A stretch of DNA of 64,000 nucleotides from an uncultured SAR86 cluster bacterium. GTDB lineage: Bacteria; Pseudomonadota; Gammaproteobacteria; Magnimaribacterales; D2472. Location of the stretch: positions 124,001-188,000 of the forward strand of contig CACOEZ010000002.1 in assembly GCA_902626385.1 (NCBI GenBank), read 5' to 3'. Within the stretch, counting starts at the first letter, position 1. Every line of letters begins with the position of its first letter. The position numbers and the translations under genes were made by a program. Below, piece by piece: positions 1-8,610 of the stretch. Below the pieces are notes generated by a model that ran no database searches, was not told the DNA's origin, and saw nothing but the letters and a program-made list of their open reading frames with translations.

Positions 1-1386
1 AGTAGTGAGCCTCTTAGTCAAGCTGCTACTATGAGTCGCAAGCGCGGACGGATTGTTCTTGTTGGGGTTATCGGACAAGAAATTTCCCGAGCTGATTTCT
101 ATGAAAAAGAATTGAGCTTTCAAGTTTCATGTTCTTATGGACCAGGTCGTTATGACATGGATTATGAAGACAAAGGTAATGATTATCCTGTTGGATTTGT
201 ACGATGGACAGAACAGCGAAATTTTGAGGCTATTTTAGATTTGATGGCTTCAGGTTGCATCGATGTCAAGCCATTAATAAGTCATAGATTTAAAATTGAT
301 TCTGCTTTATCAGCCTATAATGAGCTCAATAATAACTCTTCGTTAGGTATTCTGATTGACTATACCAATTCTCAAAAAAAATCATTAAACAAAAACATAG
401 TTAAACTCACTGAGAATCATCAAAATCAAACACAAAAAGGAAATGTTGCCTTTATAGGCGGCGGAAATTATGCTTCAAGAATTCTTATACCAGCATTTAA
501 AAAAGCTGGAGCAAATTGTACTGCTATAGTAACTAGTGGGGGTATCAGTGCCGTTCATCATGGAAAGAGAAATGGGTTTCTTTTCGCCTCAACTGACATC
601 GAGCAAGCGCTTGGTGATTCTGTTGATACTGTGGTTATTGCTACTCAGCACAATCTTCATGCGCAACAAGCTGTATTAGCATTAGAAAAAGGTAAGCACG
701 TTTTTGTGGAAAAACCATTAGCGCTTAATCATGAGGATATTAATGCGATTGAGGCAGCACAAAAATCATCCAAGACAATGCTAATGGTTGGATATAATCG
801 TCGGTTTGCTCCGCATATTAGAAAAATTAAAAGCTTGCTTGATAAGAAAGTCATGCCAAAAACATTCATTATGACAATGAATGCAGGTGAAATTCCTCAG
901 GATCATTGGACACAAAATGCTGAGATTGGCGGAGGGCGTATTATTGGGGAGGCATGTCATTACATTGATTTGATGCGTTATTTGTCTGGATCAAAAATAA
1001 AATCCTTTAATGTTGTTAAAATGGGTGAAAGTGATTTTATCAAAATAACCGAGGACAAGACTATAATTTCACTTACCTTTGAAGATGGATCAATAGGGTC
1101 TATTCACTACTTCGCTAACGGAGGAAAATCCTTTCCCAAGGAGCGTGTAGAAATTTTTTGTGAAAATGCGGTGCTACAACTTGATAATTTCAGAAAACTG
1201 CGTGGTTTTGGTTGGAAAGGTTTTTCTAGAATGAATCTTTGGTCGCAGGACAAGGGCCAAAGAAATTGTGTGGATACTTTTATGAAAAGCGTCAGAGATG
1301 GTGGAAAAAATCCGATTGCACAGAATGAAATATTTGAGGTAGCAAGAGTTTCTGTTGATATTGCAGAAATGCTGAGAAATAACTAG
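1..1386 (+). CDS. Bi-domain oxidoreductase (MDR alcohol dehydrogenase tail + Gfo/Idh/MocA), 5'-truncated by window edge
   Basis: The reading frame is open to base 1, so the gene begins outside the window; the ATG at 31 is internal. Visible residues up to about 130 match the C-terminal part of a medium-chain (zinc-type) dehydrogenase. From about 145 onward there is a Gfo/Idh/MocA oxidoreductase: a Rossmann motif (FIGGGNYASR), the EKPLAL motif with the conserved Lys, and GGGRIIGEACHYIDLMRYL. Fused proteins of this type are typical of polysaccharide biosynthesis loci, where they are thought to oxidise or reduce a sugar nucleotide or glycan unit; the substrate is unknown. It lies 32 bp upstream of a heparinase-like gene in the same direction. 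Arginine codons are about half CGN, unlike genes further right. Confidence 0.85.
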   Translation, partial: SSEPLSQAATMSRKRGRIVLVGVIGQEISRADFYEKELSFQVSCSYGPGRYDMDYEDKGNDYPVGFVRWTEQRNFEAILDLMASGCIDVKPLISHRFKIDSALSAYNELNNNSSLGILIDYTNSQKKSLNKNIVKLTENHQNQTQKGNVAFIGGGNYASRILIPAFKKAGANCTAIVTSGGISAVHHGKRNGFLFASTDIEQALGDSVDTVVIATQHNLHAQQAVLALEKGKHVFVEKPLALNHEDINAIEAAQKSSKTMLMVGYNRRFAPHIRKIKSLLDKKVMPKTFIMTMNAGEIPQDHWTQNAEIGGGRIIGEACHYIDLMRYLSGSKIKSFNVVKMGESDFIKITEDKTIISLTFEDGSIGSIHYFANGGKSFPKERVEIFCENAVLQLDNFRKLRGFGWKGFSRMNLWSQDKGQRNCVDTFMKSVRDGGKNPIAQNEIFEVARVSVDIAEMLRNN

Positions 1387-1418
1387 TTAAATTAATTTAA
1401 AATTTTTAACTAATTAAA

Positions 1419-3053
1419 ATGAAAAAGATTATTCTGTTTTTTAACACTCTGCGATTTTTAAAGTGGCAGCAAATCTACTTCAGAGTAGTTCGCAAATTAA
1501 TAAAGCCAAAGATCACAGAAATATTTAATGGAGTTGATCCTAAACGCTCTGTAAATTGGAAACATATTACTCTATACGAGGATTACATAAACCACGATTT
1601 AGACGTATGTTTCCTAAATCATACTAAAAAAATTGATTTACCAACAGATTGGAACAATAAATCACTCAGCAAATTATGGGTCTACAATTTACATTATTTT
1701 GAGGATTTATTATCTTTAAATGCTAAGAAAAAAATTGAACTCCATAAAGAATTATTAGATTGTTGGATTGATCAAAATCCAGTTGGATTTGGCAATGGTT
1801 GGGAGCCTTATACTTTATCTTTGCGGATTGTTAATATCTTAAAAGCATGGCTTGGTGGTTTTGAATTAAATAAAAAACAATTTAACAGTACCTTTGCACA
1901 GGCGAGCTATTTATCAAATAACCTTGAAAAGCATTTATTAGGAAATCATTATTTTGTAAATCTAAAGGCGTTGCTATTTGCAGGTACTATTTTTGGAAAT
2001 AATCGCTGGCAAGGTATTGCTGAAGATGGGTTAATTGCTGAAATTCCTGAGCAAATTCTTGATGATGGCTCCAATTTTGAACTGAGTCCTATGTATCACT
2101 CATTAATATTGGTAGACATGTTGGATATTTTAAATTTAAGCAGAGCTTTTTCATCAAATATTTCTAGTGAGTTAACGTCTATGGTAGAAGAGCGCATTCC
2201 TAAAATGCTAGCATTTATGGAATCGATGGCTCATCCAGATGGCGGCGTGTCTTTTTTTAATGATTCTGTGGACGGAATTGCTCCAGCAAAAGATAAAATT
2301 GAAATTTATGCCAAAGAATTAGGATTTAAAATAAACCGTATTGATTCTAAAAAGTATCAAATAATCGATAATGCCAGCAGCGGTTATATTTGCTCAACAG
2401 CTGATAATAACAAGCTAATCTTTGATGCATCAGCAGTTGGGCCTGATTATATTCCAGGCCATGCGCACGCAGATACGCTATCGTTTGAATTATCAATTGG
2501 TAAACAGAGGGTATTCGTGAATTCAGGTACGTCTGAATATGGCTTAAGTTCATTACGACATAATCAAAGAAAAACAAGATCTCATAATACAGTTGAGGTG
2601 GATGGGAAAGATTCATCTCAGGTTTGGAGTAGTTTTAGAGTTGCTAATCGAGCAAAGATTATCGCTAGAAATGCCCAGCTAAGCCAAGATCACTGCATTG
2701 TATTGAATTCTTCGCATAATGGTTATAAGTCAATATTCGGTGGGTGTATTCATTCTCGAAAATTGACTTTCGGCAAAAACAGTCTTTGTGTATCTGACAC
2801 ACTTCAAGGAAAATTTAAATATGCAATATCTCGTTTTTATTTTCATCCCGATTCAATCGTAAATCTTGAGGATAATTTATTGAGTGTTAAAGGATCAAAG
2901 TTTTTTTTGCAAAGTAATCTTTCAGGCTTATCAGCATCACTTGTTAATTCATATTGGTATTATGAGTTTGGCTCAGAAAAGCCTAATAAAATGTTAGAGT
3001 TACAATTTGATAAATCTAAGCTAGATGTTGTTTTTAAATGGTCAAAGCATTAA
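1419..3053 (+). CDS. Heparinase II/III-family protein of a polysaccharide locus
   Basis: A 544-residue protein with an alpha-helical (alpha/alpha toroid) N-terminal half containing YNLHYFEDL near residue 88, GWEPYTLSLR and LGNHYF. The C-terminal heparinase II/III-like domain has GHAHADTLSFEL near 347 and a conserved RSHNTVEVDG segment near 390. Relatives cleave or process uronate-containing polysaccharides. Those embedded in O-antigen or capsule clusters are assumed to trim or edit the polymer, but their reactions are mostly unproven. No signal peptide is obvious; the N-terminus is basic (KKIILFFNTLRFLKWQQIYFR). Gene order (oxidoreductase, this gene, glycosyltransferase, WecB, WecC) suggests one operon for a ManNAcA-containing glycan. 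Confidence 0.8.
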   Translation: MKKIILFFNTLRFLKWQQIYFRVVRKLIKPKITEIFNGVDPKRSVNWKHITLYEDYINHDLDVCFLNHTKKIDLPTDWNNKSLSKLWVYNLHYFEDLLSLNAKKKIELHKELLDCWIDQNPVGFGNGWEPYTLSLRIVNILKAWLGGFELNKKQFNSTFAQASYLSNNLEKHLLGNHYFVNLKALLFAGTIFGNNRWQGIAEDGLIAEIPEQILDDGSNFELSPMYHSLILVDMLDILNLSRAFSSNISSELTSMVEERIPKMLAFMESMAHPDGGVSFFNDSVDGIAPAKDKIEIYAKELGFKINRIDSKKYQIIDNASSGYICSTADNNKLIFDASAVGPDYIPGHAHADTLSFELSIGKQRVFVNSGTSEYGLSSLRHNQRKTRSHNTVEVDGKDSSQVWSSFRVANRAKIIARNAQLSQDHCIVLNSSHNGYKSIFGGCIHSRKLTFGKNSLCVSDTLQGKFKYAISRFYFHPDSIVNLEDNLLSVKGSKFFLQSNLSGLSASLVNSYWYYEFGSEKPNKMLELQFDKSKLDVVFKWSKH

Positions 3054-3055
3054 GT

Positions 3056-4279
3056 ATGCATATACTTTTTTTAACCGATAATTTCCCTCCTGAGGGAAAT
3101 GCTCCTGCAACAAGAACTTTTGAGCATTGCCGAGAATGGATAACTAAAGGCAATAAAGTTACAGTAATTACCTGTGCTCCAAATTTTCCTGAAGGCAAAG
3201 TATTTGAAGGTTACAAAAATAAATGGTTGTCAAAACAAAAAATTGAAGGAATTAATGTTTGGCGAGTAAAATCCTATATCACCGCTAATGAAGGTTTTAT
3301 AAAAAGAACAATTGATTTTGTTTCATTTATGATCTCTAGTCTATTTTTTGGCTTATTTACCCGAAAAGTAGACGTCGTAATTGGAACATCACCTCAGTTC
3401 TTCACGGTTATCTCAGCGTGGGCTCTGGCTAAATTAAAGCGCACTCCTTTTGTATTTGAACTGCGTGATATTTGGCCTGCTTCAATAGAGACTGTTGGGG
3501 TAATAAAAGGAAGTCGGATAATAACAATCTTCGAAAAAATAGAATTATTTTTATATCACCAAGCTGATTTAATCATAACAGTAACAAATAGCTTTAAAAC
3601 AGAACTTCAAAATAGAGGTGTTTCAGCAGGAAAGATCAAACCTGTTCTTAATGGCGTAGATTTGTTTAGACATAGTCCTATTAAAGAAAAAGATGAAAGT
3701 CTTGCAAATAAGTATGGGTTAAAAAATAAATTTGTTATAGGGTATGTAGGTACTCATGGTTTAGCTCACGGTTTAGACAATGTTATCGAAGCAGCTAGGC
3801 TGATTGTGAAAGATGATAATATCAGAATTATTCTTGTTGGAGGAGGAGCGGATCGGCCAAGACTTGAAAAAATACTTCGCGAAGATCCTTTGAAGAATCT
3901 TGTTATGATACCGCTACAGACAAAAGATCAAATGCCAAAATTTTGGAGCTTGTGCGACATTTCTTTGGTACATTTGAAAGACGCACCTTTATTCAAAACT
4001 GTAATTCCTTCAAAAATATTTGAGTCTATGGCAATGGGTCTGCCAATTCTAATATCCTTACCGAAAGGAGAAGCTACAGACATCATAAAGGAACATAAGG
4101 CCGGTGTTAATGTTCTACCTGGAAATCCAGAGCAATTAAGCAAGAAATTTTTGGAATTAGCTAATGATAAAGAGTTGGTTAAAACTTTATCTAGCCAGAG
4201 TTTAAATGCTGCTCGAAATTACGATAGAAAAAAGTTAGCATTGGAGATGCTAAATCATATAAAGGAAGTTGTAAGTTGA
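3056..4279 (+). CDS. Glycosyltransferase family 4 (WbuB-like)
   Basis: A 407-residue GT-B glycosyltransferase. The N-terminal motif FLTDNFPPEGNAPATRTFEH is characteristic of WbuB-type GT4 enzymes. The C-terminal domain has GYVGTHGLAHGLDNVI and the donor-binding segment IPSKIFESMAMGLPIL with the conserved Glu. It would transfer a sugar, possibly an N-acetylated aminosugar, during polysaccharide assembly on the cytoplasmic face. I chose the ATG at 3056, two bases after the upstream stop, because the protein then begins directly at the first beta strand (MHILFLTDN). An ATG at 3038 would add six unconserved residues and a 16-bp overlap. The 3' end overlaps the next gene by 4 bp, suggesting translational coupling. 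Confidence 0.85.
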   Translation: MHILFLTDNFPPEGNAPATRTFEHCREWITKGNKVTVITCAPNFPEGKVFEGYKNKWLSKQKIEGINVWRVKSYITANEGFIKRTIDFVSFMISSLFFGLFTRKVDVVIGTSPQFFTVISAWALAKLKRTPFVFELRDIWPASIETVGVIKGSRIITIFEKIELFLYHQADLIITVTNSFKTELQNRGVSAGKIKPVLNGVDLFRHSPIKEKDESLANKYGLKNKFVIGYVGTHGLAHGLDNVIEAARLIVKDDNIRIILVGGGADRPRLEKILREDPLKNLVMIPLQTKDQMPKFWSLCDISLVHLKDAPLFKTVIPSKIFESMAMGLPILISLPKGEATDIIKEHKAGVNVLPGNPEQLSKKFLELANDKELVKTLSSQSLNAARNYDRKKLALEMLNHIKEVVS

Positions 4280-5409
4280 AAAAAGTAATGGTTGTTTTTG
4301 GTACCCGCCCTGAAGCTATAAAGATGGCTCCTTTATGCCATAAATTGCTAGATCAAAAAGATATTAAAACTATTATCTGCACTACCGCACAGCATAGAGA
4401 GATGCTAGATCAAGTGCTCAGTATCTTTAAGCTAACTCCTGATATTGATTTAAATTTGATGAAGAAAGATCAAGATCTATTCGATGTAACTTCAAATATA
4501 TTGCTTAAGATGCGCGACATCTTAAAACTAGAAAAGCCAGATATGGTTTTAGTGCACGGTGATACAACTACCACATTTGCAACATCTTTAGCATGTTTTT
4601 ATATGGGAGTTAAAGTGGGACATGTTGAAGCAGGGCTTCGAACTTATGATATAAATGCCCCTTTTCCTGAGGAATATAATCGTCAAAGCACTGGAATAGT
4701 TGCTGATTATCATTTTGCACCAACTGATTTGAGTAAACAAAATCTTCTTACAGAGGGTAAAAATAAAGATAGCATTATTGTTACAGGAAATACCGTGATC
4801 GATGCTCTTAATCTCGTATTAAAAACAATAGATATTGATAAGAACAAATCAAAGAATATAACTCTTCGGATGAATAAACTTTTATTGTTTGATTGGAAAG
4901 TCACTCGCTTTGTTTTGATAACAGGCCATAGAAGAGAAAATTTTGGCCAAGGTTTTCTTGATATTTGTGAAGCTATTAAAGAGATCGCTACAAAAAATCC
5001 AGATGTTCACTTTGTATACCCTGTTCATTTAAATCCCAGTGTACAAAAACCAGTCAATAAGATTTTATTAGAGTTAGATAATGTTTGGTTGATAAATCCT
5101 CTTGATTATGAGGATTTTGTTTACTTGTTAAAACATTCTTATATGATTTTGACTGACTCTGGTGGCATACAAGAAGAAGCACCAAGTTTAGGAAAGCCAG
5201 TTCTAGTAATGAGGGATGTAACGGAGCGTCCAGAGGCAGTAGAGGCAGGAACAGTTAAACTCGTAGGCGCTTCAAAAGAGAATATTATTTTAAATATTGA
5301 TCTTTTATTAAATGATGAAAATCAATATAAAAAAATGTCGCTAGCCCATAACCCCTATGGTGATGGTAGGGCCTGTGATCGAATAGTTAAACACATTAAA
5401 GAAATTTAA
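4276..5409 (+). CDS. wecB: UDP-N-acetylglucosamine 2-epimerase (non-hydrolysing)
   Basis: Interconverts UDP-GlcNAc and UDP-ManNAc in the cytoplasm. The 377-residue length is normal for the family. Signature segments seen are FGTRPEAIKMAPL at the N-terminus, HGDTTTTFATSLA, GHVEAGLRT followed by PFPEEYNRQ, HRRENFGQ, and the C-terminal SGGIQEEAPSLGKPVLVMR with TERPEA. The start is a TTG at 4276 that overlaps the upstream stop (TTGA); it gives the usual KKVMVVFGTRPEA beginning. An ATG at 4288 would delete four residues. It is immediately followed by wecC, so the pair makes UDP-ManNAcA for the local glycan. Confidence 0.95.
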   Translation: MKKVMVVFGTRPEAIKMAPLCHKLLDQKDIKTIICTTAQHREMLDQVLSIFKLTPDIDLNLMKKDQDLFDVTSNILLKMRDILKLEKPDMVLVHGDTTTTFATSLACFYMGVKVGHVEAGLRTYDINAPFPEEYNRQSTGIVADYHFAPTDLSKQNLLTEGKNKDSIIVTGNTVIDALNLVLKTIDIDKNKSKNITLRMNKLLLFDWKVTRFVLITGHRRENFGQGFLDICEAIKEIATKNPDVHFVYPVHLNPSVQKPVNKILLELDNVWLINPLDYEDFVYLLKHSYMILTDSGGIQEEAPSLGKPVLVMRDVTERPEAVEAGTVKLVGASKENIILNIDLLLNDENQYKKMSLAHNPYGDGRACDRIVKHIKEI

Positions 5410-5412
5410 ATT

Positions 5413-6624
5413 ATGAATAGAAGAAAAAGTATTTCGGTAATTGGGCTTGGATATATAGGCTTACCAACGGCAGCATTGCTTGCATCCAAGGGCTATTCAG
5501 TAAATGGTACAGACGTCGATGATTATGTAGTTAAAACAATTAATAAGGGTAAAATTCACATCGTTGAGCCTGATTTGGACGCGTATGTTCGGTCCGGAGT
5601 AGCTAAAGGAAAGTTAAAGGCGTATTCAAAGGTTCAGGCAGGAGATATTTATATCATTTGTGTGCCTACTCCTTTTCATATCGACTCAGAACCCCCTAAA
5701 CCAAATGTTGATTTTGTGATAGAAGCCGCCAAGAATATTAGTCCTCATCTCAAAGCTGGAGATATGGTAATTTTAGAATCAACTTCTCCAGTTGGAACCA
5801 CTGAAATGATTAAAGATGTATTGTTTAACAATGGAGTAGATATAAATTCGATTTTCATAGCATATTGTCCTGAACGTGTTATGCCGGGTAGGGTAATGGT
5901 TGAACTTGTAGATAACGCTAGAGTTATTGGTGGCATCAATAGTCAATCTACTGAGATAGTTTCAGCCTTTTATAAAACTTTTGTAAATGGAAGAATACTT
6001 GAAACTGAAGCCAAGACAGCAGAAATGTGTAAATTAACCGAGAACAGTTTTAGGGACGTAAATATAGCTTTTGCAAATGAATTATCAATTTTATGTGATA
6101 AGAATGGAGTCGATGTATGGGAGTTAATCAAATTAGCAAATCATCACCCTCGTGTAAACATATTACATCCAAGCACAGGAGTTGGCGGTCATTGTATTGC
6201 AGTGGATCCTTGGTTCATAGTTTCACAAGATCATGAGAATTCTCATATTATAAGAGCTGCCAGAGAAGTTAATGATTCAAAACCAGATTGGGTAGTTAAT
6301 AAAATAAAAGCAGCTGCAAAAGCAAATAATACAAAAAAAATAGCCTGTTTAGGTTTAGCATTCAAACCAAATATTGATGACTTAAGAGAGTCTCCGGCTG
6401 TTCAGGTGGTTGAATCACTTTTGAAACAAGGCTTCGAAGTTTTTTGTGTTGAACCCAATATCAATAGTCATGAAAAATATAATTTAATTGATATTAAAGA
6501 AGCTATTGCTAAATTAGATGTGATTGCTATCTTGGTCAAACACGACGAGTTTAGCAACGCCAAAACATTAACTGAGCTTGAGAGTAAGGGCTCGCTGGAT
6601 TTCTGTGGTATATATTCTAATTAA
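5413..6624 (+). CDS. wecC: UDP-N-acetyl-D-mannosamine dehydrogenase
   Basis: Oxidises UDP-ManNAc to UDP-ManNAcA with NAD in two steps. The 403-residue protein has the N-terminal Rossmann motif GLGYIGLPTAALLASKGY, ESTSPVGTTE, the CPERVMPG segment, and the catalytic cysteine within GVGGHCIAVDPW near residue 258. The C-terminal domain carries LGLAFKPNIDDLRESPA. It starts 3 bp after wecB and is the last gene of the polysaccharide operon; a strong terminator follows about 65 bp after the stop. A different NDP-hexosamine dehydrogenase specificity cannot be excluded, but pairing with wecB supports ManNAc. Confidence 0.93.
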   Translation: MNRRKSISVIGLGYIGLPTAALLASKGYSVNGTDVDDYVVKTINKGKIHIVEPDLDAYVRSGVAKGKLKAYSKVQAGDIYIICVPTPFHIDSEPPKPNVDFVIEAAKNISPHLKAGDMVILESTSPVGTTEMIKDVLFNNGVDINSIFIAYCPERVMPGRVMVELVDNARVIGGINSQSTEIVSAFYKTFVNGRILETEAKTAEMCKLTENSFRDVNIAFANELSILCDKNGVDVWELIKLANHHPRVNILHPSTGVGGHCIAVDPWFIVSQDHENSHIIRAAREVNDSKPDWVVNKIKAAAKANNTKKIACLGLAFKPNIDDLRESPAVQVVESLLKQGFEVFCVEPNINSHEKYNLIDIKEAIAKLDVIAILVKHDEFSNAKTLTELESKGSLDFCGIYSN

Positions 6625-6687
6625 ATGATGCCATTGTCTTTGAGATGCAAAGAGCGAAATTATAGATCTTTAAAGATAAAAATGGTC

Positions 6688-6714
6688 AAAAGCTGCTATA
6701 TGCAGCTTTTTTTT
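6688..6714 (+). terminator. Rho-independent terminator after wecC
   Basis: A perfect 9-bp stem, AAAAGCTGC (6688-6696) with GCAGCTTTT (6702-6710), and a 5-nt TATAT loop run into eight consecutive T residues (6707-6714). It closes the polysaccharide operon and separates it from pdxH. Confidence 0.9.
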
Positions 6715-6760
6715 GTATATAGATTTTGTTCCTGAAGTTTTTTATTATCAATAAGACATA

Positions 6761-6766
6761 TATAAT
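6761..6766 (+). promoter_or_regulatory. -10 box (TATAAT) upstream of pdxH
   Basis: A consensus TATAAT lies 18 bases before the preferred pdxH ATG at 6785. It follows the terminator, where a new promoter is expected. No convincing -35 hexamer is seen at the optimal distance. Confidence 0.5.
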
Positions 6767-6784
6767 TTGCTTATATTTTATGTC

Positions 6785-7381
6785 ATGATCAAATTTAGTA
6801 ACTTAAATCAAGAAACGCCTTATCTTCTTTTTAAAGAGAAATATGACGAAGCACTAAATAAAGGTCAAAAGGTAATAGAGGGTATTTCTATCTCCTCTTT
6901 CAACAAGGAAATAAATCTGGTCGATTCCAGATATGTAAATCTTAAATATATTACAGACAAAGAGTTTATTTTTTTTAGTAATTATAACTCTCCAAAAGCG
7001 TCTTCCTTTAATTCTCATAATCAAATAGCTGCATTGATATATTGGCAAAGCATTAATGTTCAGATAAGAATGAGGGCCAAGATAAAAAAAACTCCAAATG
7101 ACTTCAATCAAAAATATTTTTTTGATAGATTAAAACAAAAAAATGCATTAGCTATTTCGTCCAAACAGTCAAAACCGATAGATTCCTACGATCAAGTTAA
7201 AGAAAATTTCAATAAATCTTTAAAAAACGATGATTTAAAAAAATGTCCTGAATACTGGGGTGGTTTTTCATTTACCCCATATTATTTTGAGTTTTGGGAG
7301 GGACATGAATCAAGAATTAATAAAAGAGAGGTTTTTAATCAAGTTAATGGCGTATGGAAGCATTCATTTCTTCAGCCATAA
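6785..7381 (+). CDS. pdxH: Pyridoxamine/pyridoxine 5'-phosphate oxidase
   Basis: An FMN-dependent enzyme that oxidises PNP/PMP to pyridoxal 5'-phosphate. The 198-residue protein shows the split-barrel pattern of PdxH: FFSNYNSPKASSF, a segment INVQIRMRA in place of the usual VRIEG-type strand, and a well-conserved C-terminus (CPEYWGGFSFTPYYFEFWEG, then RINKREVF and a terminal proline). Sequence conservation in the middle is weak, so substrate details are inferred from the C-terminal PLP/FMN-contact region. I chose ATG 6785 because the upstream TTG at 6767 overlaps the likely -10 box. It is a single-gene unit between a terminator and the infC leader. Confidence 0.8.
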   Translation: MIKFSNLNQETPYLLFKEKYDEALNKGQKVIEGISISSFNKEINLVDSRYVNLKYITDKEFIFFSNYNSPKASSFNSHNQIAALIYWQSINVQIRMRAKIKKTPNDFNQKYFFDRLKQKNALAISSKQSKPIDSYDQVKENFNKSLKNDDLKKCPEYWGGFSFTPYYFEFWEGHESRINKREVFNQVNGVWKHSFLQP

Positions 7382-7392
7382 ATATTGCCAAA

Positions 7393-7517
7393 TATAATTT
7401 TTAGTATAAAATTCAGCATCTAAATGATAGATAATGTAACTCATTCATTCAAATTAAACTTCTTGATAAATTCTTAATGTTGTTCACTTTAATTTTTTCT
7501 AGCATGAGGGTATTCTC
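7393..7517 (+). promoter_or_regulatory. Promoter and leader of the infC-rpmI-rplT-pheST operon
   Basis: Two -10-like boxes are visible, TATAAT (7393-7398) and TATAAA (7405-7410). Starts from these would give a leader of roughly 100 nt before infC. I see no strong hairpin or terminator in the leader. A GAGGG Shine-Dalgarno-like run at 7506-7510 lies seven bases before an ATA codon. thrS, which usually precedes infC in gammaproteobacteria, is absent here. Confidence 0.5.
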
Positions 7518-8051
7518 ATAGTTTCTCCAAAAAAAAATACTAATCCAGTTAATGAAAAAATAAGGGCTGATAAGGTTATGCTAATCGGTGCTAATGGAGA
7601 GAAAATTGGATTATTATCATTCAGCGAGGCTCTTGAATTGGCTAGAGAAAAATCGTTAGACCTCGTTCAAGTTTCTCCCTCTAACTCTGATCCAGTCGTA
7701 TGCAAGCTTTTAGATTATGGTAAACATCTTTTTGATAAGAAAAAAAGTGCATCCTCCTCTAAGGTCAAAGTAAAAAGAAACACTACTAAAGAAATTAAAT
7801 TTAGACCATCTACAGATGTAGGTGATTACAATATCAAATTAAAAAAAATAAAAAGCTTTATTCTTGGCGGAGATAAGACTAAAATAAGCGTCCGATTTAG
7901 AGGCAGAGAGATTTTAAACAGTGATATGGGCCTTAATTTATTAAATAAGTTGAGAACAGAGCTTGAAGATATAGCTCAGGTTGACCAGGAACCTTCACTA
8001 GAAGGAAGACAACTTCTCATGGTTTTATCTCCTTTGAAAAGGAAAAACTAA
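7518..8051 (+). CDS. infC: Translation initiation factor IF-3, non-canonical start codon
   Basis: Binds the 30S subunit, prevents premature 50S joining and proofreads the start codon. The N-domain core ([45 protein letters not shown]) and C-domain ([26 protein letters not shown]) are complete. The first ATG in frame (7578) would remove the conserved beginning ([16 protein letters not shown]), which is in frame upstream. No ATG, GTG or TTG is available there, but ATA at 7518 follows GAGGG with seven-base spacing, and ATT lies at 7512. A rare start codon is a known autoregulatory feature of infC. From 7518 the protein is 177 residues, close to the normal 180. Confidence 0.88.
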   Translation: MVSPKKNTNPVNEKIRADKVMLIGANGEKIGLLSFSEALELAREKSLDLVQVSPSNSDPVVCKLLDYGKHLFDKKKSASSSKVKVKRNTTKEIKFRPSTDVGDYNIKLKKIKSFILGGDKTKISVRFRGREILNSDMGLNLLNKLRTELEDIAQVDQEPSLEGRQLLMVLSPLKRKN

Positions 8052-8059
8052 AATACATT

Positions 8060-8254
8060 ATGGGATATAAACTTAAAACACATTCAGGAGCTGCTAAACG
8101 CTTTAAAAAAAATGGATCATCTGTAAAAAGCAAAAGCGCTAACAGAAATCATATTTTAACTAAACAGTCTACCAAAAGAAAAAGACATAACAGGGGATTA
8201 AATAAACTTTCAGGCACTGTACTAAAAATGGCCTCAAAGCTTATAAATAAATAA
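8060..8254 (+). CDS. rpmI: 50S ribosomal protein bL35
   Basis: A 64-residue, highly basic protein with the family pattern [18 protein letters not shown] near the start and the KRKRHNRGL segment in the middle. It is a component of the large ribosomal subunit. It lies 8 bp after infC and 1 bp before rplT, the conserved infC-rpmI-rplT order. In other bacteria, L20 represses this operon translationally; no matching leader structure is obvious here. Confidence 0.96.
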   Translation: MGYKLKTHSGAAKRFKKNGSSVKSKSANRNHILTKQSTKRKRHNRGLNKLSGTVLKMASKLINK

Positions 8255-8255
8255 T

Positions 8256-8603
8256 ATGCCTAGAGTAACAAAGTCAGTAACTGCAAAAAATAAGCATAAA
8301 AAAGTATTAACTGCTACAAAAGGACATTATGGAGCTAGAAGCAGGCTTTATAAGACCGCCAAACAGTCAAACATCAAAGCACTTCAATATGCATATAGAG
8401 ATAGAAAAAATAGAAAAAGAGAATTTAGATCTTTGTGGATTGCTCGTATAAATGCTGGCACTCGGGGACTTGGAGTTTCATATTCTGTTTTTATGAATAG
8501 TTTAGCAAAAAATGAAATATTGCTTGATAGGAAAACTTTGTCTGACATAGCAATAAACGATGCTCCAACATTTGAGAAGATTGTTAAAAAAGCTGTAAAC
8601 TAA
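8256..8603 (+). CDS. rplT: 50S ribosomal protein bL20
   Basis: A 115-residue early-assembly protein of the large subunit that binds 23S rRNA through a long basic N-terminal helix. Recognisable segments are KHKKVLTATKGHYGARSRLY, YAYRDRKNRKREFRSLWIAR and INAGTRGLGVSYSVF. Its length is normal for the family. It starts one base after rpmI and ends only 7 bp before pheS, leaving no space for a longer pheS N-terminus. Confidence 0.97.
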   Translation: MPRVTKSVTAKNKHKKVLTATKGHYGARSRLYKTAKQSNIKALQYAYRDRKNRKREFRSLWIARINAGTRGLGVSYSVFMNSLAKNEILLDRKTLSDIAINDAPTFEKIVKKAVN

Positions 8604-8610
8604 ATTCATA

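Noticed and set aside
8604-8610. A frameshift or mis-called start hiding the PheS N-terminal domain
   Set aside because: Only 7 bp lie between rplT and pheS, both intact, so the missing domain has no place in this locus.
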